Shown in pieces: positions 1 through 5,509 of a DNA stretch of 5,509 nucleotides. The number at the start of each line of letters is the position of its first letter. Position 1 is the first letter of the stretch. Where the stretch lies: the NCBI GenBank assembly GCA_003650255.1, contig QMOP01000101.1, positions 1 to 5,509 of the forward strand. The letters are read 5' to 3'. Source of the DNA: Caldisericota bacterium (GTDB lineage Bacteria; CG03; B21-G15). The notes under the pieces were generated by a model. That model did no database searches and was not told where the DNA came from. It saw only the letters and a program-made list of their open reading frames with translations. The translations under genes were made by a program, and so were the position numbers.

Positions 1-1
1 T

Positions 2-895
2 AAGAAAATCGGAGCGATTTATGTTGAACTTTGTATTTTGAAAAATCAATATGTTTTCATTTGGTTGATAATAAAGACAAAGATTAAATATTTGATGGAT
101 ACTTTGATTTATAGTTTAAATAATGATAATCATTTAATTCTTGCCTTAATTTCTAGGTCTCTCATTGAACATGCTGCTTCGTTATCTTATTTACTTAAGT
201 GGACCCAAAGTAAATTGGAAGAGTTGAGTGGATTGGAAGATTATGAGGATATAAATAAGATTATTGAAAATTTGTGTGAGGTGTATAAAAAAATTTTTTA
301 TGGAACACGATTTTTCAAAAAGGAGGGGTTAGTAGAAGCAGTAAATGTTTTAACGCTTATTGATTATTTATCTAAAGAAATAAAAGATATTAGGAAGTAT
401 TATGATTATCTATCCGATTTTGTACATCCAAATTTTGGTAGCAATGTTTTAGTCATAAGTGGAGAATTAGGAGAAGGGGTTGTAGGTCCATCAATAGAAG
501 AAAAAAAAGAAATTGTTGAAGGTATTCTTCAAATAGTTGGGGGTGTAATTGAATATCTTAGATATAAAATATTTGATTTCACAAGATTAGGCTTAATGAT
601 AAATAATTACTTACAAAGAGTTCTTCATCCCGAGATTGATTTATCAACACTATTTAAAGAGCCTCCGTTTGAATATATTGGTGATGGAAAGTCCAAAGAA
701 ACAGCTATATTTTTTACCAAAGCAAAAACGAGGGCAGATCATATAATATTACAACATAAGTTTTTGAGACAAAAGGGAATCGAAGAAAAATATATATTCA
801 CTCAAATAGATGAAGGGAATGCATATGATATATATAAAACTCCAAAGGGAGATATATGGTTTAAAATACCATTATTTGAAGGAGAAGATGAGTAA
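2..895 (+). CDS. HEPN/DUF5677-like helical protein, 5' end probably cut by the window edge
   Basis: The frame is open to the left edge, with 297 residues visible. The only nearby start is a TTG at 38 without a Shine-Dalgarno, so the real start is probably upstream; from the TTG the protein would be 285 residues. Numbering from that TTG, residues about 5-55 form two amphipathic helices, the second carrying R40-S-L-I-E-H45. This fits both the R-x4-H RNase motif of HEPN domains and the R-x3-E seen in DUF5677-like proteins. A second conserved-looking motif, LSDFVHPN with H130, also suits that family. From about residue 210 a separate small alpha/beta tail begins (FEYIGDGKSKETAI...), recalling a short 'GSSxExAI' domain found at the end of various accessory proteins. 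There is no signal peptide; probably cytosolic. It overlaps the GIY-YIG gene by 8 bp, so the two are probably made together. Family assignment is from pattern memory; function (RNase toxin, defence effector or other) is unproven. Confidence 0.6.
   Translation, partial: KKIGAIYVELCILKNQYVFIWLIIKTKIKYLMDTLIYSLNNDNHLILALISRSLIEHAASLSYLLKWTQSKLEELSGLEDYEDINKIIENLCEVYKKIFYGTRFFKKEGLVEAVNVLTLIDYLSKEIKDIRKYYDYLSDFVHPNFGSNVLVISGELGEGVVGPSIEEKKEIVEGILQIVGGVIEYLRYKIFDFTRLGLMINNYLQRVLHPEIDLSTLFKEPPFEYIGDGKSKETAIFFTKAKTRADHIILQHKFLRQKGIEEKYIFTQIDEGNAYDIYKTPKGDIWFKIPLFEGEDE
881..884 (+). promoter_or_regulatory. Ribosome binding site for the GIY-YIG gene
   Basis: GGAG lies 3 nt before the ATG at 888, or 5-6 nt if the following AAG-type purines are included, inside the last codons of the upstream gene. 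It fixes the start at 888 rather than at an in-frame ATG at 810, which would give 26 extra residues translated from within the upstream gene and has no comparable support. Confidence 0.6.
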
Positions 896-1337
896 GTTTG
901 AAAGATTTGAAAAAGAGAAAAGAGCTATTCTTGAAGGATTTAAAAAAGGAGTGATAATTTTAACAAGAAAAAAGTTAATGAAGAGAGTAAATTGGTGTGG
1001 TATTGAAGATAAAGCGGGTGTTTATATTATCTATGGTGTAATCCATGGGAAACGTCAATTGCTGTATATAGGAAAAGCAGGAGAAATTTTGAACTCCGGA
1101 GATGTTAAATATCGCTTGAAAAAAAGAATATCTTCTGCTCCAAGAAAGGGTTGTAGCTTGGGTAAACAATATTATAATAAATTAGTAAAAAGATTTAATA
1201 AAATTGAAATTGAATGGTATGTGACATTTGATGAAGATAAAAAATATAATGTAATTCCTGTAAAAGTTGAAGCAGATTTGATACAGGCATATTATGATAT
1301 ATTTAACTGCCTTCCTCCTGAGAATAAAGAATTTTGA
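888..1337 (+). CDS. GIY-YIG nuclease-domain protein
   Basis: A 149-residue protein with a GIY-YIG endonuclease fold. The first motif is G44-V-Y-I-I and the second Y60-I-G-K-A, joined by a short hairpin. Arginines follow (R76, R80 in YRLKKRI), one of which would be the catalytic arginine. The metal-binding glutamate is E128 in VEADLI, followed by the family's typical closing asparagine (F139-N140). All expected catalytic positions therefore seem present. About 40 N-terminal residues form a basic, charged helix (FERFEKEKRAILEGFKKG) that may bind nucleic acid or the partner. No separate DNA-binding or UvrC-type domain follows, so this is not UvrC. It overlaps the upstream HEPN/DUF5677-like gene by 8 bp (ATGAGTAA), implying translational coupling. 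Known GIY-YIG roles include repair, homing, restriction and phage defence; the context favours an accessory or defence role, which is an inference. Confidence 0.8.
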   Translation: MSKFERFEKEKRAILEGFKKGVIILTRKKLMKRVNWCGIEDKAGVYIIYGVIHGKRQLLYIGKAGEILNSGDVKYRLKKRISSAPRKGCSLGKQYYNKLVKRFNKIEIEWYVTFDEDKKYNVIPVKVEADLIQAYYDIFNCLPPENKEF

Positions 1338-1354
1338 CTTTTATCTCTTAGAAT

Positions 1355-1377
1355 AGATTTTTCCACTTAAAAAATCT
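1355..1377. terminator. AT-only inverted repeat, possible weak terminator
   Basis: AGATTTTT at 1355-1362 and AAAAATCT at 1370-1377 are perfect 8-bp inverted repeats around a 7-nt loop, 18 nt after the GIY-YIG stop. The stem contains one G-C pair and is followed by TTAAATTTT. It is a weak hairpin for intrinsic termination, but its position between two unrelated gene groups is right. Chance symmetry in AT-rich DNA is a real alternative. Confidence 0.25.
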
Positions 1378-1412
1378 TAAATTTTCCTTCCTTTTTCTTC
1401 GTATAAATCTAT

Positions 1413-1420
1413 AGGAGGTG
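1413..1420 (+). promoter_or_regulatory. Strong Shine-Dalgarno for the small membrane protein
   Basis: AGGAGGTG lies 5 nt before the ATG at 1426 and is nearly a full match to the anti-Shine-Dalgarno. It is the strongest in the window and opens the three-gene envelope cluster. The rest of the 88-bp gap (1338-1425) holds only the inverted repeat and pyrimidine-rich sequence; no convincing promoter was found. Confidence 0.8.
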
Positions 1421-1425
1421 AGAAA

Positions 1426-1674
1426 ATGAAGAGGTTGATTTTTAGAATGATAGTAATTACGATTCTTCTGATTGCTGGATATTCATACAGGAACAGGTTA
1501 AGCGTTTTAATGGAAAAGGTTAAAAAATTTAAAATTCCAAATGGAAAGACTGTTTCAGAGGTTATAAAAGAGGCAAAGAATGACTGCATAATAGAACTTT
1601 CAAATGCTGGTCTGTATCCACCATCAAGATGGAAAATCTGGAAAATTTTAAGGAAATATAAGGAGAGAAAATGA
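1426..1674 (+). CDS. Small membrane-anchored protein of unknown function
   Basis: An 82-residue protein that I do not recognise. Residues about 4-20 (LIFRMIVITILLIAGY) form a single hydrophobic segment with positive charge before it, consistent with an N-terminal signal anchor and the remainder outside the cytoplasm. There is no lipobox. The soluble part is basic, with a helix-like stretch (VSEVIKEAKNDCIIEL), then LYPPSRWKIW and a lysine/arginine-rich end. It has an excellent Shine-Dalgarno, and its stop overlaps the start of the kelch gene (ATGA at 1671-1674), so it is translationally coupled to a secreted protein. A role in assembling or anchoring the downstream surface proteins is a guess from position only. 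The start and reading frame are well supported. Confidence 0.75.
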   Translation: MKRLIFRMIVITILLIAGYSYRNRLSVLMEKVKKFKIPNGKTVSEVIKEAKNDCIIELSNAGLYPPSRWKIWKILRKYKERK

Positions 1675-3575
1675 GAGTTTTAAATTCTATTATTCTACTC
1701 TTTCTCCTTACAACCCATCTTTTTTCCATTCATAAAAAGATTGATTTTTCAGATGGAGAGTTAAACAATCTCTCCTTTTCAGGGGATTCTCTTATATTGA
1801 GTTATGAATTGAATTATCAGACAGTTTATTCAGGCAAAAAATGGTATTCTCTTGGAACAGGATATTTTCCTGAAAATGGCTGTATTTACATATTCGGAGG
1901 ATATGAGAAGATAGGCAGAAGTACTGAGGAGACAGATAAAATATACGTATTTAATCCTCAGGATTATACTCTTACTTTAAAATCAACAAAGTTTCCTTCT
2001 CCAATTTCAGATGTCCTTGTAGTGTATGCCAGTAAAAAGTTTTACATTTTTGGTGGTAGTAATTCTGATAAAATCTATGAATACAATCCATTAAATGACA
2101 GTTTGATTGAAAAGAATTCAACTCTGCCAGAAAAACTGGAAGACCTTGCTGGATGCTATGTTCCTTATCTGGATAAGATATATCTTTTTGGTGGAGTTCG
2201 TGATGAGGGCAGTTCGTATGAGACCAAAGATTACATTATGGAGTATGACATAAAAGGGGATGTTCTGACTGTACTTTCACAGAGGCTTCCTCAAAAGACA
2301 TCTCTTAAAGCAGTATATTATCCTGAAAATGGAATGATATATCTTTTATGTGGAGATAGTGAGTATATAATGGAATACAATCCACTAACTTCGGAAATAA
2401 AGGATTTTCTAACTCTTCCGACCAAAAGATATAAAGGAGCAGTGTGTTATGATAAAAAGAGGAAAATCATCTTTATTTTTGGTGGATATCACTATGATTA
2501 TGCAATTTATTACTATATTGGTATTCTTGGATTTCTTCCAGAAGAGAGAAAAATTATCACTGCTGGATACACTCCTTATTCTCTTGAAAACCATTCAGTT
2601 ATATATGTTTCGGATAAGGACAGAATTTATCTTATAGGAGGAGTTAAAGGTCTTTCATATAGAACGGTAGAAGATATTTATGAATTCAGTGTTAATTACA
2701 AATCAGAAGGAGAGTTTATTTCACCTGTTTTATCCTTTACAAGATCTGTATACTGGAGAAGTTTTTCAGCAAATTATTCACTGCCAAACAATACTGAAAT
2801 TATATTCTATTATAAAGTAAAGGATAATAGTTGGAGTGAATGGAAGTATTCTGAACCAGGAGAAATTTTACTTTCCTCTTCTGCAATTCAGTTTAAGGTT
2901 ATACTTCGCACATCTGACAGTTTCTCAACTCCTGTTCTATCATCACTTTATCTTGATTACAATACAAGCCCATCTCCTCCTTATGATGTTTATCCTGAAG
3001 AAGAATTACAGATTAAACCCGGAAGACCTTTATTTCAGTGGAACAGTATTGATGACCTTGAAGGAGATTCACAGTATGCTTTTCAGATAAGATTGAGAGA
3101 AAAGGATAAGGATTATACTCAAGGATATGATTCTGGAATAGTTTATAGCAGTTTAAATGAATGGAAGGCAGAAGATTTAAATCTTGAAGAAGGAGAATAT
3201 TACTGGCAGATAAGAGTGTGTGATAATTCAGGATATCCAAATAACTGGGGTGAGTGGTCAAATGAGTTTTATTTCAGAGTATCAAATTATGCGCCATCTG
3301 GAAGATTTCAAACTGCTTATCCAAATCCATATTCATTAAACAGTGGAAGAATGAGGATAAAGTTTACACTTAGTCAATCAGATAGAGTGAAAATAGAGAT
3401 TCTGGACTTTCGCGGATGTGAGGTATGGAAGAAGAGTGAAATTTTTGATGAAGGAGATAATATAGTTGAATGGGATGGAAGAGACAGAAATGGAAGAGAA
3501 GTTGAATCAGGAGTTTATATTCTGAGAATTATAGGTGGAGATATCAATGTCAGTAAAAGAATAGGAGTGAGGTGA
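1671..3575 (+). CDS. Secreted kelch-repeat protein with beta-sandwich domains and FlgD-Ig-like C-terminal domain
   Basis: A 634-residue exported protein. Residues 1-19 form a signal peptide (hydrophobic IILLFLL core). Six kelch motifs follow, with their Gly-Gly or equivalent at about 76, 128, 174, 227, 271 and 323, often followed by a Y-x-Y/F-N-P strand, giving a predicted six-bladed propeller. The fourth is degenerate (LLCGD instead of FGG). Residues about 345-430 look like a beta-sandwich of the type giving strain or distance from a reference state (SPVLSF...YYKVKD...SEW). Residues about 435-537 resemble an Ig/FN3 module (FQWNSIDDLEGDSQYAFQIR, then YYWQIRV). Residues about 546-634 match the FlgD-Ig-like/T9SS C-terminal pattern (YPNPY, IKFTLSQSDRVKIEILD, WDGRDRNGREVESGVYILRI). 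AGGAG lies 5-6 nt before the ATG. It overlaps both neighbours by 1-4 bp. Probably surface-located or secreted; the ligand is unknown. A kelch fold alone does not show enzyme activity. Confidence 0.85.
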   Translation: MRVLNSIILLFLLTTHLFSIHKKIDFSDGELNNLSFSGDSLILSYELNYQTVYSGKKWYSLGTGYFPENGCIYIFGGYEKIGRSTEETDKIYVFNPQDYTLTLKSTKFPSPISDVLVVYASKKFYIFGGSNSDKIYEYNPLNDSLIEKNSTLPEKLEDLAGCYVPYLDKIYLFGGVRDEGSSYETKDYIMEYDIKGDVLTVLSQRLPQKTSLKAVYYPENGMIYLLCGDSEYIMEYNPLTSEIKDFLTLPTKRYKGAVCYDKKRKIIFIFGGYHYDYAIYYYIGILGFLPEERKIITAGYTPYSLENHSVIYVSDKDRIYLIGGVKGLSYRTVEDIYEFSVNYKSEGEFISPVLSFTRSVYWRSFSANYSLPNNTEIIFYYKVKDNSWSEWKYSEPGEILLSSSAIQFKVILRTSDSFSTPVLSSLYLDYNTSPSPPYDVYPEEELQIKPGRPLFQWNSIDDLEGDSQYAFQIRLREKDKDYTQGYDSGIVYSSLNEWKAEDLNLEEGEYYWQIRVCDNSGYPNNWGEWSNEFYFRVSNYAPSGRFQTAYPNPYSLNSGRMRIKFTLSQSDRVKIEILDFRGCEVWKKSEIFDEGDNIVEWDGRDRNGREVESGVYILRIIGGDINVSKRIGVR

Positions 3576-4795
3576 TGTTTTTTCTTATTTTTGTAATAAC
3601 CTTATTTTCAGTATCTGTGTGGAATATAGGAAGTGGTGCAAGATATCTTGAACTCTTTTATCCTCTTCAACCAGTAAGTGTTGAAGGATTGTTGGAGCCT
3701 GCAAGGATTGCGGATTTTAAAGGTCTTGAATTTGGCCTTTCACACATTCCTGTTTATGAGGATACTGATTACAATTTTCTTGGAGGCATTTATTCTATTT
3801 CAGGGTTTACCATTGGAACAGGAGTTTATCAATTAAGTAGTAATCAGATAGAATCAAGAGATGAAGAAGGAAATTTCACAGGTGCTTATGATTATAAAAG
3901 TTTGCTGATATATATCCCATGTGGCATAAAGATTTATCCTTATTTTAATTTCGGTCTGGCATATAAAAAGGAGTCAAAAAGGATGCTTGACTGGAGAGAG
4001 GAAAGAAGTAATTTTGATTTACAGGGAATTCTTAAAGAGGGAAATTTTAATCTTTCATTTAAAATTGGAAACTTGATAGATTCCTATATGAGGGAGTACT
4101 ACTGGGTGATGAATTACAGGGAAAGAGATTTTAATCTTGGTATAGGATTTATGGTATCTCCTGAAACACGTTTAATATTTTCAGGTGAAGTTAGGATTTT
4201 ACCACGACTTATTTTGAGAGCAGGAATTGATGAGGAAAGAAAAGCAATTGGAATCACATTAAACTGGGGAAATACAGCAGTTAATTTTGGATTTCTTTAT
4301 GGAAAGACAGGAGTAATGCCTGTTTTCTCTTTTGAACTCAATCTTAAAAGGGAATTTGATTCTTATGAAAAGGTGGATTTTCCAGTAAAGCCTCCTCAGT
4401 ATCCTGTTGCTGTGATAGGTTTTGAAGGAAAAGGAGTTGGCGTATGGGAAGCGATTTATATTTCAAACCTCATCAGAGAATATATGGTCAAAGCAGGTTT
4501 TAGAGTTCTTGAGAGGGAAAAGATGGAATTTTTACTTGCAGAACAGGGATTTCAGTCAACAGGTTGCACAGATGTGGAGTGTGCTGTTAAAATGGGAAGC
4601 ATTTTAAATGTCAAAAAAATGGTTCTCGGAGAGGTTGTCAATGTTTTTGGAATATATAGAGTCAGTGTTCGCATTGTTGATGTTGAAACAAGCCAGATTG
4701 ATTTTGCAGATGGTTTTGAATTTCAGGGCAGAGAAAAAATTGAGCAAGAAGTAAATCAATTAATATGGAGGATGTTAATGAAGAAAGGATTTTAA
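3575..4795 (+). CDS. Predicted outer-membrane beta-barrel protein with C-terminal CsgG-like domain
   Basis: A 406-residue protein from the ATG at 3575; a GTG at 3572 is also possible. AGGAG at 3563-3567 is 7 nt from the ATG, and the ATG shares one base with the kelch stop. Residues 1-15 form a signal peptide. After a GSGARYLEL start, residues about 20-260 alternate hydrophobic and polar residues in strand-length runs with aromatic ends (IYPYFNFGLAYKKE, FNLGIGFMVSPETRLIFSGEV, AVNFGFLYGK), as in a PorV/UPF0164-type barrel. From 277 (PVAVIGFEGKGV) a CsgG/LpoB-like alpha/beta domain follows, with LREKM-type helix and the conserved-looking TGCTDVECAVKMG loop (C331 and C336), then VLGEVVNVFGIYRVSVRIVDVET. 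Such domains normally act in the periplasm or in secretion. The fusion suggests a barrel with a periplasmic partner-binding domain. Coupled to the kelch gene, it may export or display that protein; this is inference. Confidence 0.75.
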   Translation: MFFLIFVITLFSVSVWNIGSGARYLELFYPLQPVSVEGLLEPARIADFKGLEFGLSHIPVYEDTDYNFLGGIYSISGFTIGTGVYQLSSNQIESRDEEGNFTGAYDYKSLLIYIPCGIKIYPYFNFGLAYKKESKRMLDWREERSNFDLQGILKEGNFNLSFKIGNLIDSYMREYYWVMNYRERDFNLGIGFMVSPETRLIFSGEVRILPRLILRAGIDEERKAIGITLNWGNTAVNFGFLYGKTGVMPVFSFELNLKREFDSYEKVDFPVKPPQYPVAVIGFEGKGVGVWEAIYISNLIREYMVKAGFRVLEREKMEFLLAEQGFQSTGCTDVECAVKMGSILNVKKMVLGEVVNVFGIYRVSVRIVDVETSQIDFADGFEFQGREKIEQEVNQLIWRMLMKKGF

Positions 4796-4799
4796 GTAG

Positions 4800-4828
4800 T
4801 TGAAAATTGAGTTGAAATTTTTTAAAAT
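4800..4828 (+). promoter_or_regulatory. Predicted sigma-70-type promoter for panD
   Basis: TTGAAA at 4800-4805 and TAAAAT at 4823-4828 each match the consensus at five of six bases, with the ideal 17-nt spacer. Transcription would start about 7 nt downstream, at or next to the panD ATG (4836), giving a leaderless mRNA. AT-rich DNA produces such matches by chance, but the absence of a Shine-Dalgarno before this ATG fits. Confidence 0.4.
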
Positions 4829-4835
4829 ATTAATC

Positions 4836-5183
4836 ATGAAGAAATTTTTAAGAGCAAAAATTCAGTATGCTGTTGTGAAGGAGAAGAATCTTAAATATGA
4901 TGGTTCTATTACAATTGATAGGAAAATAATGGATGAAGCAGGAATATTTCCAAATGAGGTTGTTCTTGTTGTAAATGTTAATACTGGTGTTAGATTTGAG
5001 ACATATGTTATTGAGGGAAAAGAAAATTCTGGAATCATTGGTCTTAATGGTGGTGCAGCAAGGTTGGGGGAAATTGGAGATGAACTCATAATAATGAGTT
5101 TTGAATATGGAGAAAAACCTGATAGGGCAAAGGTTGTTATACTTGATGAAAATAATAGAATTAAAGAAATTAGAGAGAAGTAA
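4836..5183 (+). CDS. panD: Aspartate 1-decarboxylase (pyruvoyl-dependent)
   Basis: Converts L-aspartate to beta-alanine and CO2, the first committed step toward pantothenate and coenzyme A, in the cytosol. The 115 residues match the small PanD family (about 115-130). The precursor self-cleaves at G23-S24 (YDGSITID), leaving Ser24 as the pyruvoyl group. Also present are K8, R53, T56 and Y57 (GVRFETYVI) and N71 (LNGGAA), each one position below the E. coli numbering. E. coli H11 and R12 are replaced by Q10 and Y11 (AKIQYAVV), an unusual change next to the active site. The ATG at 4836 gives MKKFLRAKI, aligning with the family's normal start. A TTG at 4800 would add 12 residues that other PanD proteins lack. 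No Shine-Dalgarno precedes the ATG; see the predicted promoter. The next gene starts right after the stop, so the two probably form an operon. Confidence 0.95.
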   Translation: MKKFLRAKIQYAVVKEKNLKYDGSITIDRKIMDEAGIFPNEVVLVVNVNTGVRFETYVIEGKENSGIIGLNGGAARLGEIGDELIIMSFEYGEKPDRAKVVILDENNRIKEIREK

Positions 5184-5509
5184 TTGTTTAATATAATTTT
5201 AAGAAACTGCAAAATCATAAATCCTGATAAAATCTTTTATTCTGATATTGCAATAAAAGGAGAAAGAATATCTTTAATTGAAAAAAATATAAAAGGAAAG
5301 GCAAAAAGAGAAATTGATTTAAAAGGAAAACTTGTATTTCCTGCGGTAATAGATCCTCATGTTCACTTTGGTCTTGAAGCATATAACTCAAGAACTTGTG
5401 ATGATTTTTATTCTGGAAGTATCTCTGCTTTAAAAGGAGGTGTTACAACATTTATTGATTATGCTATTCCCTCTTCTTGTAAACATTCAATTGTTGAAGA
5501 GGTTGAGAA
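5184..5509 (+). CDS. Dihydropyrimidinase/D-hydantoinase-type amidohydrolase, 3' end cut by the window
   Basis: The first 108 residues of an amidohydrolase, running off the right edge. It opens with the small beta-sandwich of the family (LRNCKIINPDKIFYSDIAIKGERI, then IDLKGKLVFPAVID). The metal-binding H59-V-H61 motif sits in DPHVHF. The run DDFYSGSISALKGGVTTFIDYAIP follows the dihydropyrimidinase/hydantoinase pattern more closely than dihydroorotase or allantoinase. Usual length is about 450-480 residues, so most of the barrel, including the carboxylated lysine, is outside the window. The family's PGGIDPH is PAVIDPH here. The start is a TTG directly after the panD stop (TAATTG), with a weak GAGAGAAG as possible ribosome site; no ATG fits the frame. 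It would open dihydrouracil (or a related cyclic amide) to N-carbamoyl-beta-alanine. Next to panD, which also yields beta-alanine, this suggests a shared purpose, which is inference. Confidence 0.8.
   Translation, partial: MFNIILRNCKIINPDKIFYSDIAIKGERISLIEKNIKGKAKREIDLKGKLVFPAVIDPHVHFGLEAYNSRTCDDFYSGSISALKGGVTTFIDYAIPSSCKHSIVEEVE

Noticed and set aside
21..41. Six-codon ORF (ATG at 21 to TGA) preceded by GGAG at 11-14, resembling a leader peptide
   Set aside because: It lies inside the open frame of the DUF5677-like gene, which appears to continue from upstream; this is probably a chance match.
810..887. Longer start (ATG 810) for the GIY-YIG gene
   Set aside because: It would read 26 codons within the upstream gene, and the ATG at 888 has GGAG just before it and a normal coupled overlap.
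1334..1407. TTGACT (1334-1339) and TATAAA (1402-1407) as promoter elements for the 1426 gene
   Set aside because: They do not pair with each other, and neither has a partner at 16-18 nt spacing. The TATAAA would put the transcription start inside the Shine-Dalgarno.
2409..3261. Several 60-84 codon ORFs on both strands inside the kelch gene
   Set aside because: They overlap strong kelch and Ig-like coding sequence and lack ribosome sites; they are shadows in other frames.
1671..3575. Kelch protein as an N-acetylneuraminate epimerase (NanM) or galactose oxidase-type enzyme
   Set aside because: No catalytic signature of those enzymes could be seen, and the added Ig-like and FlgD-like domains point to a surface protein.
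5192..5197. TATAAT just inside the amidohydrolase gene as a -10 box
   Set aside because: There is no acceptable -35 at 16-18 nt, and transcription would start within the coding region.
4862..5218. Antisense ORF of 118 codons opposite panD
   Set aside because: It covers a clearly conserved PanD frame and its translation is a low-complexity shadow without a recognisable domain.
5431..5442. AAAGGAGGTG inside the amidohydrolase, a perfect Shine-Dalgarno-like site
   Set aside because: It encodes the conserved K-G-G-V of the family and no start codon with a long frame follows it.

Overview
The window is AT-rich bacterial DNA with tightly packed genes, all on the + strand. Four of the gene starts have good Shine-Dalgarno sequences. 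Signal peptides, a predicted outer-membrane barrel, a kelch protein ending in a FlgD-Ig-like/T9SS-like tail and a CsgG-like domain point to a diderm bacterium. That combination is common in poorly cultured lineages such as WOR-3/Hydrothermae-type, Elusimicrobia/Omnitrophica-type and Bacteroidota-related groups. The phylum cannot be fixed from this sequence.

Region A (1-1337) is a two-gene unit. It begins inside an open frame encoding a HEPN/DUF5677-like helical protein with an R-x4-H motif and a small C-terminal alpha/beta tail. That gene overlaps by 8 bp a 149-residue GIY-YIG nuclease-domain protein with its catalytic residues apparently intact. A possible RNase fold translationally coupled to a compact nuclease, in more AT-rich DNA than the rest, looks like an accessory (defence or toxin-type) module. 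This is the most likely place for something undescribed.

Region B (1338-4795) starts with an 88-bp gap holding an AT-only inverted repeat and a near-perfect Shine-Dalgarno. Three coupled envelope genes follow: a small membrane-anchored protein, a 634-residue secreted six-kelch protein with beta-sandwich domains and a FlgD-Ig-like tail, and a predicted outer-membrane barrel fused to a C-terminal CsgG-like domain. The overlaps suggest they act together at the cell surface.

Region C (4796-5509) is metabolic: panD (aspartate 1-decarboxylase), then the N-terminal part of a dihydropyrimidinase/hydantoinase-type amidohydrolase that starts immediately after the panD stop. Both can feed beta-alanine (for pantothenate/CoA): one from aspartate, the other by opening dihydrouracil. 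panD lacks a Shine-Dalgarno, but a well-spaced -35/-10 pair sits so that transcription would begin at about its ATG, suggesting a leaderless mRNA.
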